Below are positions 4,741-11,016 of a stretch of 17,890 nucleotides of DNA, one piece after another. A program made the position numbers and the translations under genes. The DNA comes from an uncultured Eubacteriales bacterium (GTDB lineage Bacteria > Bacillota > Clostridia > Oscillospirales > Oscillospiraceae): positions 1 to 17,890 of the forward strand of contig USCO01000030.1 in NCBI GenBank assembly GCA_900553135.1, given 5' to 3'. The stretch's first letter is position 1, and each line of letters opens with the position of its first letter. The notes beneath the pieces are model-generated. The model did no database searches and was not told where the DNA came from. It saw only the letters and a list, made by a program, of their open reading frames with translations.

Positions 4741-7110
4741 TCAGCGCAGCTCGGCCACCGTGACTCCGTCTTCTCCCTCGCCGTAGCGGCCGGGGCGGAA
4801 GGACTTCACGTAGCGGCTGCGCTTGAGGTAGGTGCGCACGGCGTTTCGCACCGCGCCGGTGCCCTTGCCGTGGATGATGGTCACCGTCTCCAGCTTGCCC
4901 ATCATGGCGGTATCCAGGAAGTTCTCCAGCACGGCGATGGCCTCGTCGGTCATCATGCCCCGCAGGTCCACCTGGCTGGGGACGGCGGCGGTGCGCAGGG
5001 TGTGCTGGGCCCGGGCCACGATGCGCCGGGCCTCCTTCTGGCTGGCGGTCTCCCCTTCCACCACACGCACCTCATTCTGCTTGGCGGTGATCTTCAAAAT
5101 ACCGGCCTGGAGCTGGAGGGAACCGTCCTTGTTCACCGACAGCACGGTGGCCCGGGTGCCCATTTTCACCAGCTCCACCGTGTCTCCCGCCACGGCATCC
5201 CGGGTGGGCGGCGGCGCTTCGGGCTGGGGAGCCCGGCCGCCGATGTTGGCTTCCGCCTGGTTCAGCAGGCGGCGGGCCTCGGCCCGGCTGTCGTTGACCT
5301 GCTGCCAGTCCAGCTTGTCCTGGCGCTTTTTAATTTCCTTGAGCTCGGCGATGGCCTCGTCGCTGGCGTCCCGGGCCTGCTGGATGATCTGCCGGGCCTC
5401 GGCCTGGGCCTTCTCCACCACTTTGGCCCGCTCGGCCTCCAGTTTCTCCCGGTACTCCCTGGCCTTGGCCGCCGACTGCTCCATTTCCAGCTTCAGCCGC
5501 TTGGCCTCGGAGCGCTCCTGCTCCATCTCCTGGCGCTGCTGCTCCAGGCGGGAGAGCACGTCCTCAAAGCGCACGTTCTCCGCGTCCAGCCGGGCGGCAG
5601 CCTTTTCGATGATATACTCGGGCAGCCCCAGGCGGCGGGAGATTGCGAAGGCGTTGGACTTTCCGGGGATGCCCAGAATCAGCCGGTACGTGGGGGCCAG
5701 AGTCTCCACGTTGAACTCGCAGCTGGCATTCTCCACCCCCGGGGTGGTCATGGCGTACACCTTCAGCTCGGCGTAGTGGGTGGTGGCGGCCACGGCGGCC
5801 CCCAGGCCCCGGGCGCTTTCGATGATGGCGGCGGCCAGAGCCGCGCCCTCCACCGGGTCGGTGCCCGCACCCAGCTCGTCGAAGAGAATGAGGGTGCTGC
5901 TGTCGGCTTCTCCCAGGATGCCCACGATGTTGGTCATGTGGGAGGAGAAGGTGGACAGGGACTGGGCAATGGACTGCTCATCCCCAATGTCCGCCAGCAC
6001 CCGCTGGCAGACCCGGATGGTGCTCCCGTCCCCGGCGGGGATGTGCAGGCCGCACTGGGCCATGAGGGTGAGCAGACCGATGGTCTTCAGAGTCACCGTC
6101 TTGCCGCCGGTGTTGGGGCCGGTGATCATAAGGGTATCAAAGGTGTCTCCCAGCTCCAGGTCGTTGGCCACCGCCTTCTTGGGGTCCAGCAGAGGGTGCC
6201 GGGCTTTCCGCAGGCGTAAAAACTTGTCGGACAGCCGGGGCTGGGTGCAGTTCATCTTCAGGGACAGCTGGCCCCGGGCGAAGATGCAGTCCAGCCACAC
6301 CAGCAGCTGGTAGTCCTCCCGGATATCCTCCTGATAGGTGGCACACTGGGCGGAGAGCTCGGCCAGGATGCGCTCGATCTCCTTTTTCTCCCGGGCCAGC
6401 AGCTCCCGCAGCTCGTTGTTGGCCTTCACCACCCCCATGGGCTCGATGAAGAAGGTGGAGCCCGAGGAGGACACGTCGTGGACCAGGCCGGGAACGGAAT
6501 TTTTGAACTCCGACTTCACCGGCACCACGTACCGGTCCGACCGGATGGTGATGATGGCCTCCTGCAGGTACTTGGACTGGTCGGAGGAGATGATTTTCTG
6601 CAAAATGTCCCGCACCTTGGCCTCGGTAGCCCGCATGTGCCGGCGGATGGTGGCCAGCTCACTGCTGGCGGAGTCGGCCAGCTCGTCCTCCCCCACGATG
6701 GAGTTAGTGATGGTCTCCTCCAGGGTGCGGTTGGGGGTCAGGGCGTGGAACAGGTGGGAGATGGGGGTCTTCTCCTCGCTGTCGCCGTAGTCCTTGGCGT
6801 TGCGGGCGCAGCGCAGCACGGCGGCAATCTCCAGCAGCTCCCGGGTGTTGAGGCTGCCCCCCATGTCCGCCCGGTGGAGGCTGGCCCCCACAGGCTTGAT
6901 GCCGGAAAAGCCGGGGCTTCCCTTCTTCACCAGCAGCTCCACCGCCGCGCTGGTCTCCTCCTGGGCCCGCTGCACGTCGTCGGCGTCGGTCATGGGCCGC
7001 AGGGACAGGGACTTCTCCTTGCCCTCCTGGGTGACGGCACAGGCCGCCAGCTGCTCCAATACCCGGGGCAGCTCCAGGGTCTGAATGGATTTTTCAAACA
7101 GGTCTGTCAT
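4741..7110 (-). CDS. mutS2: Endonuclease MutS2 (MutS-like ATPase with Smr domain)
   Basis: The product has 789 residues, normal for MutS2. It lacks the mismatch-recognition domain of MutS and begins with core/clamp helices (about 1-300). The ABC-type ATPase follows: Walker A GPNTGGKT (331-338), Walker B LILFDELGAGTDP (407-419) and ATTHYAELK (442-450). Next are a long charged coiled coil (about 505-620), a small beta domain (about 640-685) and a C-terminal Smr domain (about 712-789) with DLRG (715-718) and HGKGTGAVR (747-755). MutS2 is known to suppress homologous recombination in some bacteria and to act on collided ribosomes in Bacillus subtilis. The ATG has AGGAGA six bases upstream. It is the last gene of the XRE-yigZ-unknown-mutS2 run, starting 18 bases after the previous stop. 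I see no convincing terminator after it. Confidence 0.97.
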   Translation of the reverse strand: MTDLFEKSIQTLELPRVLEQLAACAVTQEGKEKSLSLRPMTDADDVQRAQEETSAAVELLVKKGSPGFSGIKPVGASLHRADMGGSLNTRELLEIAAVLRCARNAKDYGDSEEKTPISHLFHALTPNRTLEETITNSIVGEDELADSASSELATIRRHMRATEAKVRDILQKIISSDQSKYLQEAIITIRSDRYVVPVKSEFKNSVPGLVHDVSSSGSTFFIEPMGVVKANNELRELLAREKKEIERILAELSAQCATYQEDIREDYQLLVWLDCIFARGQLSLKMNCTQPRLSDKFLRLRKARHPLLDPKKAVANDLELGDTFDTLMITGPNTGGKTVTLKTIGLLTLMAQCGLHIPAGDGSTIRVCQRVLADIGDEQSIAQSLSTFSSHMTNIVGILGEADSSTLILFDELGAGTDPVEGAALAAAIIESARGLGAAVAATTHYAELKVYAMTTPGVENASCEFNVETLAPTYRLILGIPGKSNAFAISRRLGLPEYIIEKAAARLDAENVRFEDVLSRLEQQRQEMEQERSEAKRLKLEMEQSAAKAREYREKLEAERAKVVEKAQAEARQIIQQARDASDEAIAELKEIKKRQDKLDWQQVNDSRAEARRLLNQAEANIGGRAPQPEAPPPTRDAVAGDTVELVKMGTRATVLSVNKDGSLQLQAGILKITAKQNEVRVVEGETASQKEARRIVARAQHTLRTAAVPSQVDLRGMMTDEAIAVLENFLDTAMMGKLETVTIIHGKGTGAVRNAVRTYLKRSRYVKSFRPGRYGEGEDGVTVAELR

Positions 7111-7128
7111 AGTACATCTCCTGTATTC

Positions 7129-7566
7129 TTACAAAGACTCTTTTGTCCGCTTCTCCAGCGCCTTCAAAACCTTGGTGTGGATGGGGAAGCGCCCTCTGGC
7201 AGGATAGCGCCGGGCGTATCCGGTGGCAAGGGTGGCCGCCAGCTGCGGGTCAATGAGGGGAATGAGGGGCAGGGCGTGGCCCTGGGCGGCCTCCAGCATG
7301 GGCACCATCAGGGCGGGCTCGTTCTTCCGCAGCCCCAGAGACAGCAGCCATTCCGCTATCTCCCCCGCCTGCCGGGCATCCAGGCCCTCCAGGCGGGCTA
7401 CCTCTTCCCCGATTCCTTCATAAAAGTCCATGTGGCAGGGAGCCCGCTTGGGGTCGCTGCCAAAGCCGAACAGGCCGTCGCCAAACCGACGCCGGGCGTT
7501 GAGTCGGTTCACCGCCTGCCGGTAGTCGTCCACCAGGGCTTCCATGCGCTGTACTGTCTCTTCCAT
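7129..7566 (-). CDS. Protein of unknown function between yigZ and mutS2 (145 aa)
   Basis: I do not recognise this family. The start at 7566 is chosen because AAGGAGG lies seven bases upstream and the start falls two bases after the yigZ-family stop. The longer frame from 7620 would overlap that gene by 17 codons. The product is soluble, mostly helical and rich in Arg/Glu/Leu. It has an N-terminal amphipathic segment (MEETVQRMEALVDDYRQAVN), a Gly/Phe-rich turn (GDGLFGFGSDPKRAPCH, about 30-46), and a basic C-terminus ending in KVLKALEKRTKES. There is no signal peptide, membrane segment, cysteine pair or nucleotide-binding motif. Its tight position between yigZ and mutS2 suggests co-transcription and perhaps a linked role, which is inference. 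Confidence 0.85.
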   Translation of the reverse strand: MEETVQRMEALVDDYRQAVNRLNARRRFGDGLFGFGSDPKRAPCHMDFYEGIGEEVARLEGLDARQAGEIAEWLLSLGLRKNEPALMVPMLEAAQGHALPLIPLIDPQLAATLATGYARRYPARGRFPIHTKVLKALEKRTKESL

Positions 7567-7568
7567 GG

Positions 7569-8210
7569 TCAGTCCTCCTTTGCCCCTTTCCAGGGCACAT
7601 CCTGAAAGCGCTCGCCGCACACCATGCCCTCCACGCTGCCCGCGGTCAGGTCCAGCATGTGGGCCAGGTAGTCCTCCGCCCGCTCCTCGGGCAGCAGCAC
7701 CGTCATGGCGATGTCCGCGCCGTAGTCGATGTCGGCCACCACGCCGCCAAAGTGCTCGGTCTCCAGCTTCACCCGCTCAAACTGGGCGTAGGTGCAGGGC
7801 AGCAGCACCTCCACCCACCGGCGCACCACCGAGATGCCCGCGGCGTCCAGGGCGTCCTTGGCGCTCTGGGTGTAGGCCCGCACCAGGCCCCCCGCTCCCA
7901 GGAGGATGCCCCCGAAGTACCGGGTGACCACGCAGCACACGTTGACCACGCCCTCCCGCTGAAACACGTTGAGCATGGGCTGGCCGGCGGTACCCTGGGG
8001 CTCTCCGTCATCGGAGTAGCGCACCGGGCCGTCCTTGATGATGTAACACCAGCAGTTGTGCCGGGCGTCGTAGTAGCGTTTTTTCATTTCCTCGATGCGG
8101 GCGCGGGCTTCCTCCTCGTTTTCCACCCGCCAAACGTGGCCGATGAAGCGGGAGCGCTTCTCCACAAACTCCGTCTCGCTGTTCCCCGTGGGGATGTAGT
8201 ATTCGGTCAT
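7569..8210 (-). CDS. yigZ: YigZ/IMPACT-family protein
   Basis: The 213-residue product has the two-domain layout of the family: an N-terminal IMPACT (UPF0029) domain (about 15-125) and a C-terminal ferredoxin-like DUF1949 domain (about 135-205). The signatures are RYSDDGEPQGTAGQPML (64-80) and VVTRYFGGILLGAGGLVRAY (94-113). The eukaryotic relative IMPACT binds GCN1 on ribosomes. The bacterial proteins have no settled function. The ATG at 8210 has an AGGGG ribosome binding site about six bases upstream and starts eight bases after the stop of the XRE regulator, so the two are likely co-transcribed. The unknown 145-aa gene starts two bases downstream of its stop. Confidence 0.93.
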   Translation of the reverse strand: MTEYYIPTGNSETEFVEKRSRFIGHVWRVENEEEARARIEEMKKRYYDARHNCWCYIIKDGPVRYSDDGEPQGTAGQPMLNVFQREGVVNVCCVVTRYFGGILLGAGGLVRAYTQSAKDALDAAGISVVRRWVEVLLPCTYAQFERVKLETEHFGGVVADIDYGADIAMTVLLPEERAEDYLAHMLDLTAGSVEGMVCGERFQDVPWKGAKED

Positions 8211-8218
8211 GGGTTCCC

Positions 8219-8416
8219 CTACTTTCCGCGCCCTACAATATAGTCGATGGTGGTGCCGTAATAGTCGGCCAGCACCATCAGATACCGCACGGGAATCTCC
8301 CGTTTTCCGGTTTCATAATTGCTGTACACCCGTTGGTCGATTCCCAACAGGGCAGCAATCTCTTTTTGCGTCTTGTCTGCGTCCTGCCGCAGGTCCAACA
8401 GCCTTGGGAAGTGCAT
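8219..8416 (-). CDS. Short XRE/Cro-type helix-turn-helix regulator (65 aa)
   Basis: Almost the whole product is one Cro/C1-type HTH domain: TQKEIAALLGI (16-26) forms helices 1-2 and QRVYSNYETGKREIP (28-42) the recognition region. The ending LADYYGTTIDYIVGR is typical of small clostridial XRE proteins. I place the start at the ATG at 8416 (MHFPRLLDLR) because GAGAGG lies eight bases upstream. A GTG at 8425 or ATG at 8422 would add three or two residues but sit on top of the ribosome binding site. It heads the XRE-yigZ-unknown-mutS2 run and is divergent from a 70-aa gene. Two palindromes between them suggest it represses itself and its neighbour. No ligand or dimerisation domain is present beyond the HTH. 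Confidence 0.92.
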   Translation of the reverse strand: MHFPRLLDLRQDADKTQKEIAALLGIDQRVYSNYETGKREIPVRYLMVLADYYGTTIDYIVGRGK

Positions 8417-8435
8417 ATTCATCACCTCTCCACCT

Positions 8436-8465
8436 ATTCTATTTACTATCAGACGATAGTGTTGA
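8436..8465 (-). promoter_or_regulatory. Candidate promoter of the XRE-yigZ-mutS2 run
   Basis: The minus strand reads TCAACA (8460-8465), 18 bases, TAGAAT (8436-8441), with the left palindrome inside the spacer. This would give a very short leader. An alternative is TTATTT (8487-8492), 16 bases, TAAAAT (8465-8470). I cannot choose between them. Confidence 0.4.
8445..8460. promoter_or_regulatory. Palindromic operator 1
   Basis: ACTATC, four bases, GATAGT: a perfect inverted repeat between the divergent XRE and 70-aa genes. Its centre lies 25 bp from that of the second, related palindrome. The likely ligand is the adjacent XRE protein. Confidence 0.65.
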
Positions 8466-8490
8466 TTTTACTATCATTTGGTAGTAAAAT
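8462..8490 (+). promoter_or_regulatory. Promoter of the 70-aa gene
   Basis: TTGATT (8462-8467), a 17-base spacer and TAAAAT (8485-8490) lie just ahead of an AGGAGG ribosome binding site (8502-8507). The spacer contains the second palindrome, so a protein bound there should block RNA polymerase. Confidence 0.7.
8465..8490. promoter_or_regulatory. Palindromic operator 2
   Basis: The core ACTATCATTTGGTAGT (8470-8485) matches operator 1 in most half-site positions. The outer arms extend it to ATTTTACTA ... TAGTAAAAT, a perfect 9-bp inverted repeat around eight bases. Each end of this longer repeat reads as a TAAAAT -10 element, one per strand. Confidence 0.65.
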
Positions 8491-8514
8491 AACAATAGAA
8501 CAGGAGGTGTCGTG

Positions 8515-8727
8515 ATGACCCATACAGAATGGAACCAACAATTCACCGCACTCTCAGAAGCGTTGGAGGAAGATATCCTGCTGCTGGCCCTGCTGTGCCA
8601 GGGTTCTCCGGCGCAACCGATTCCCCATGAGGTTCAGGCGCGATGCCTGTACCGCTTGTGGGACTATTGCGGCCAGCACCTCCGGGAGTTGCAGTTTCTT
8701 GCCGGGACGCTCCCCTCACAGGTATGA
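8515..8727 (+). CDS. Small protein of unknown function divergent from the XRE regulator (70 aa)
   Basis: This is the only plus-strand gene in the window. The ATG at 8515 has AGGAGG seven bases upstream, a good promoter before it and a terminator right after the TGA. An alternative GTG at 8512 lies too close to the ribosome binding site. The product begins MTHTEWNQQFTALSEALEED and appears to be two or three helices. The middle (DILLLALLCQG, about 21-31) is hydrophobic but too short for a clear membrane span. A second helix carries CLYRLWDYCGQHLRELQFL with two Cys. I recognise no domain. Its placement opposite an XRE gene with shared operators is typical of regulator/effector pairs, so an antirepressor, toxin-like or partner protein is possible but unproven. 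Confidence 0.75.
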   Translation: MTHTEWNQQFTALSEALEEDILLLALLCQGSPAQPIPHEVQARCLYRLWDYCGQHLRELQFLAGTLPSQV

Positions 8728-8757
8728 AAAAGGGCCGTGATCCACGGCCCCGTTTTC
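8726..8757. terminator. Bidirectional terminator between the 70-aa gene and hflX
   Basis: GGGCCGTG (8732-8739) pairs with CACGGCCC (8743-8750) around a three-base loop. CGTTTTC follows on the plus strand and TTTTT on the minus strand, so it can stop both the 70-aa gene and the convergent hflX transcript, whose stop codon is about 50 bases away. Confidence 0.8.
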
Positions 8758-8798
8758 TCTCTCCCCCGGAGAGCGGAGGAGGTATCAGACCAAAGCCC

Positions 8799-10088
8799 TT
8801 AATCTTCCCAGGGCTCCTTGTGGGGCTGCCAGCCCTCCACCAGGGGTCCCAGCTGGCCCACCACCTTGGGGGTACAAACCGCCACCACGTCAATGGTCTG
8901 GCCGTATTCCACCGACTCCACCTTGGCCTCCTGGTACAGCTTGTCCAGCAGCCCGCCCTTGTCGTAGGGCAGGTGGATGGTCACCCGGCGGCAGCCGCTG
9001 TCCAGCCGCTTGCCGATGGCCTCCAGCAGCTCGGGCAGGCCCTCCCCCGTCTTGGCGGAGATGGACACCATGTCCTCCCCGTGGGGACGGATCTCACCCG
9101 TCCACAGGTCGCACTTGTTAAACACCTCGATGCGGGGCGTCTGCTGAGCGCCCAGCTCCACGATCAGCTGGTCCACCACCTCGGCCTGCTCCCGCCACTC
9201 GGGGTTGGAGGCGTCGATGACGTGGAGGAGCAGGTCGGCAAAGGACAGCTCCTCCAGGGTGGCCTTGAAGGCCTCCACCAGGTGGTGGGGCAGTTTTCGA
9301 ATAAAGCCAACGGTGTCGCTGAGGAGCACCGTGCAGGTGTCGGAAATCTCCAGGGTGCGGGTGGTGGTGTCCAGGGTATCGAACAGCCGGTTGTTGGCCG
9401 GGATGTCCGCCCCGGTGAGCTTGTTGAGCAGGGTGGATTTTCCCGCGTTGGTGTAGCCCACAATGGCCACCACGGGCACCTCGTTCTTCTCCCGGCGCTG
9501 GCGCTGGGTGGCACGGACCCTTCGCACGTCCCGCAGCTCCTCCTCCAGCTTGGAGATCTTCCGGCGGATGTGCCGGCGGTCGGTCTCCAGCTGGGTCTCA
9601 CCGGGACCGCGGGTACCGATGGCGCCCTCCTGGCGCTCCAGGTGGCTCCACATGCCGATGAGTCGGGGCAGCAGGTACTTGTACTGGGCCAGCTCTACCT
9701 GGAGACGGCCCTCCCGGGTGCGGGCCCGCTTGGCGAAGATGTCCAGGATCAGGGCGGAGCGGTCCAGCACCGCCACCTTCAGCTCCTCGGACAGCACCCG
9801 CTGCTGAGAGGGAGACAGGGCGTTGTCAAAGATGACCATTTCCGCCCCGGTGGCCTTCACCAGCTCCTTCACCTCGGCCACCTTGCCCTCGCCGATGAAG
9901 GTGCGGGGGTCGGGGCTGTCCTTCTGCTGCAGCACCACGCCCGCGCAGGTGCCCCCTGCCGTCTCCAGCAGCTCCCCCAGCTCCTCCATGGTCTCCTCGG
10001 TGGCATTTTCCTCCCGGCTGAGGCTGTGGGCGTTCAGGCCCACCAGCACAGCCCGGTTGATCTTCTCGTTTGTGATGTTTTCCGTCAT
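8799..10088 (-). CDS. hflX: Ribosome-associated GTPase HflX
   Basis: The 429-residue product has the HflX-specific N-terminal domain, the linker signature GTRGPGETQLETDRR (158-172) followed by a basic helical hairpin (about 175-202), and a complete GTPase domain: G1 GYTNAGKST (211-219), G2 in TLDTTTR (238-244), G3 DTVG (258-261), G4 NKCD (324-327) and G5 SAK (344-346). The family binds the large ribosomal subunit and splits stalled 70S ribosomes under stress. The ATG has GGAGG four to five bases upstream. The flavin-reductase-like gene ends about 30 bases before it, so the two are probably one transcript. It converges on the 70-aa gene. Confidence 0.97.
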   Translation of the reverse strand: MTENITNEKINRAVLVGLNAHSLSREENATEETMEELGELLETAGGTCAGVVLQQKDSPDPRTFIGEGKVAEVKELVKATGAEMVIFDNALSPSQQRVLSEELKVAVLDRSALILDIFAKRARTREGRLQVELAQYKYLLPRLIGMWSHLERQEGAIGTRGPGETQLETDRRHIRRKISKLEEELRDVRRVRATQRQRREKNEVPVVAIVGYTNAGKSTLLNKLTGADIPANNRLFDTLDTTTRTLEISDTCTVLLSDTVGFIRKLPHHLVEAFKATLEELSFADLLLHVIDASNPEWREQAEVVDQLIVELGAQQTPRIEVFNKCDLWTGEIRPHGEDMVSISAKTGEGLPELLEAIGKRLDSGCRRVTIHLPYDKGGLLDKLYQEAKVESVEYGQTIDVVAVCTPKVVGQLGPLVEGWQPHKEPWED

Positions 10089-10119
10089 AAATCCTCCAAA
10101 GGGCCCCAGGCCCGGGGGC

Positions 10120-10623
10120 TTATTCCGCCTCCAGAGCCTGGACGATCTCCCCGATATACATGGTGTGGTAGTCCTTCTCGGGGTACCACTTCTCCTTCAC
10201 GTCATCGGGCATGAGGTTGGGGTCCATCTCCTGGGCAAAGCGCTTGCGGCATACCAGCACCAGAGAGGCCTCCTCAAAATAGGGGGCGCCGCAGTCGGCG
10301 GTCTTTACGGTAAAGCCGCACTCCTTTACCTTGTCTACCTCCCGGCCGCTTTTGCTGCCGCACAGGGACAGGGCCTTGCGCCACTCCTCTCCAAAGAAGG
10401 ACAGGGTGAAATACTCCTCCCGGTCCACAAACTCCTTGGTGTAGCGCTGGGGCCGGATGTAGCAGGTGGCCGCGGGCGCGCCCCACAGCACCCCCAGGCC
10501 GCCCCAGGAGGCGGTCATGGTGTTGCAGTGTTCCGCGGTTCCGGCGGTAATGAGCATCCACTGTTTCCCGATGAGAGAAAATACATTCTCGCTGATCTCA
10601 TGAACGTCCACAGGCTTGAGCAT
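10120..10623 (-). CDS. Flavin reductase-like (FMN-binding split-barrel) protein
   Basis: The 167-residue soluble protein fits the flavin reductase-like domain family. NTMTASWGGLGVLWGAP (about 34-50) and CYIRPQRYTKEF (54-65) are the phosphate- and flavin-contacting segments typical of the clostridial branch, followed by YFTLSFF (71-77) and CGSKSGREVDK (88-98). Such proteins bind FMN and reduce flavin or quinone-like acceptors with NAD(P)H, but the substrate of this branch is not known to me. The ATG has AGGAGG eight bases upstream. It lies just behind the rpmE terminator. A TATGAT (about 10648-10653) could be a -10 element, but no clear -35 is seen. It is probably co-transcribed with hflX. Confidence 0.88.
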   Translation of the reverse strand: MLKPVDVHEISENVFSLIGKQWMLITAGTAEHCNTMTASWGGLGVLWGAPAATCYIRPQRYTKEFVDREEYFTLSFFGEEWRKALSLCGSKSGREVDKVKECGFTVKTADCGAPYFEEASLVLVCRKRFAQEMDPNLMPDDVKEKWYPEKDYHTMYIGEIVQALEAE

Positions 10624-10663
10624 AGCAAATCCCTCCTACAGGTCTATCATATGCCGATTTCAT

Positions 10664-10702
10664 GGAAAAAGCCGCACCGAACGGATTCGGTGCGGCTTTT
10701 TT
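10664..10702 (-). terminator. Terminator of rpmE
   Basis: A perfect 16-bp stem (AAAAAGCCGCACCGAA and its complement) around a four-base loop begins about ten bases after the rpmE stop and ends in TTTTT. The A-runs make it nearly symmetric, so it could work on both strands. Confidence 0.9.
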
Positions 10703-10712
10703 AGGCGCAATC

Positions 10713-10919
10713 TTACTTCTTGTCCAGGCCAAACTTCTTGTTGAAGCGGCTGACACGTCCACCGGTGTCCACCATCTTCTGCTTGCCGGTGTAGAAGGGG
10801 TGACACTTGGAGCACACTTCGACACGGATGTCCTTCTTGGTGGAGCCAGTCTCGATCACGTTGCCGCAGGCGCACCGAATGGTGGTCTGCTCATAGTCGG
10901 GATGGATTCCTGCCTTCAT
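10713..10919 (-). CDS. rpmE: 50S ribosomal protein L31, zinc-binding type
   Basis: The 68-residue product starts at MKAGIHPDYEQ, the usual L31 N-terminus, with a GAGGTG ribosome binding site about nine bases upstream. A longer in-frame start at 10982 would lie upstream of the promoter's predicted transcription start and is rejected. Cys16, Cys18, Cys36 and Cys39 (CAC and CSKC motifs) are the four zinc ligands of the C+ form of L31, as opposed to the zinc-free paralogue used in zinc starvation. HPFYTGKQK and the basic C-terminus (RVSRFNKKFG) are typical. L31 bridges the two ribosomal subunits. The gene has its own promoter and terminator. Confidence 0.97.
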   Translation of the reverse strand: MKAGIHPDYEQTTIRCACGNVIETGSTKKDIRVEVCSKCHPFYTGKQKMVDTGGRVSRFNKKFGLDKK

Positions 10920-10949
10920 TGTATCTTCACCTCTTTCTCCGTGGAGGAT

Positions 10950-10962
10950 CGTTTCGTAAACG
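10950..10962 (-). other. Small hairpin in the rpmE leader
   Basis: CGTTT and AAACG pair around ACG in the short rpmE leader, near the predicted 5' end. Ribosomal protein genes are often autoregulated through leader structure, but this one is small and its role is not shown. Confidence 0.25.
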
Positions 10963-10970
10963 CAACTGAT

Positions 10971-10999
10971 ATGGTACCACACTTATTTTTAAATTGCAA
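10971..10999 (-). promoter_or_regulatory. rpmE promoter with A-tract UP element
   Basis: TTGCAA (10994-10999), 17 bases and TACCAT (10971-10976) on the minus strand predict transcription start near 10964. Directly upstream (11000-11018) are two A-tracts, as in UP elements of strongly expressed ribosomal genes. The TAA stop of addA lies at their far end. Confidence 0.7.
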
Positions 11000-11016
11000 G
11001 TGCTTTTTTGAATTTT

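Noticed and set aside
10101..10113. GGGCC/GGCCC hairpin between the flavin-reductase-like gene and hflX
   Set aside because: Only five pairs with a three-base loop, followed by three T's, too weak to call a terminator.
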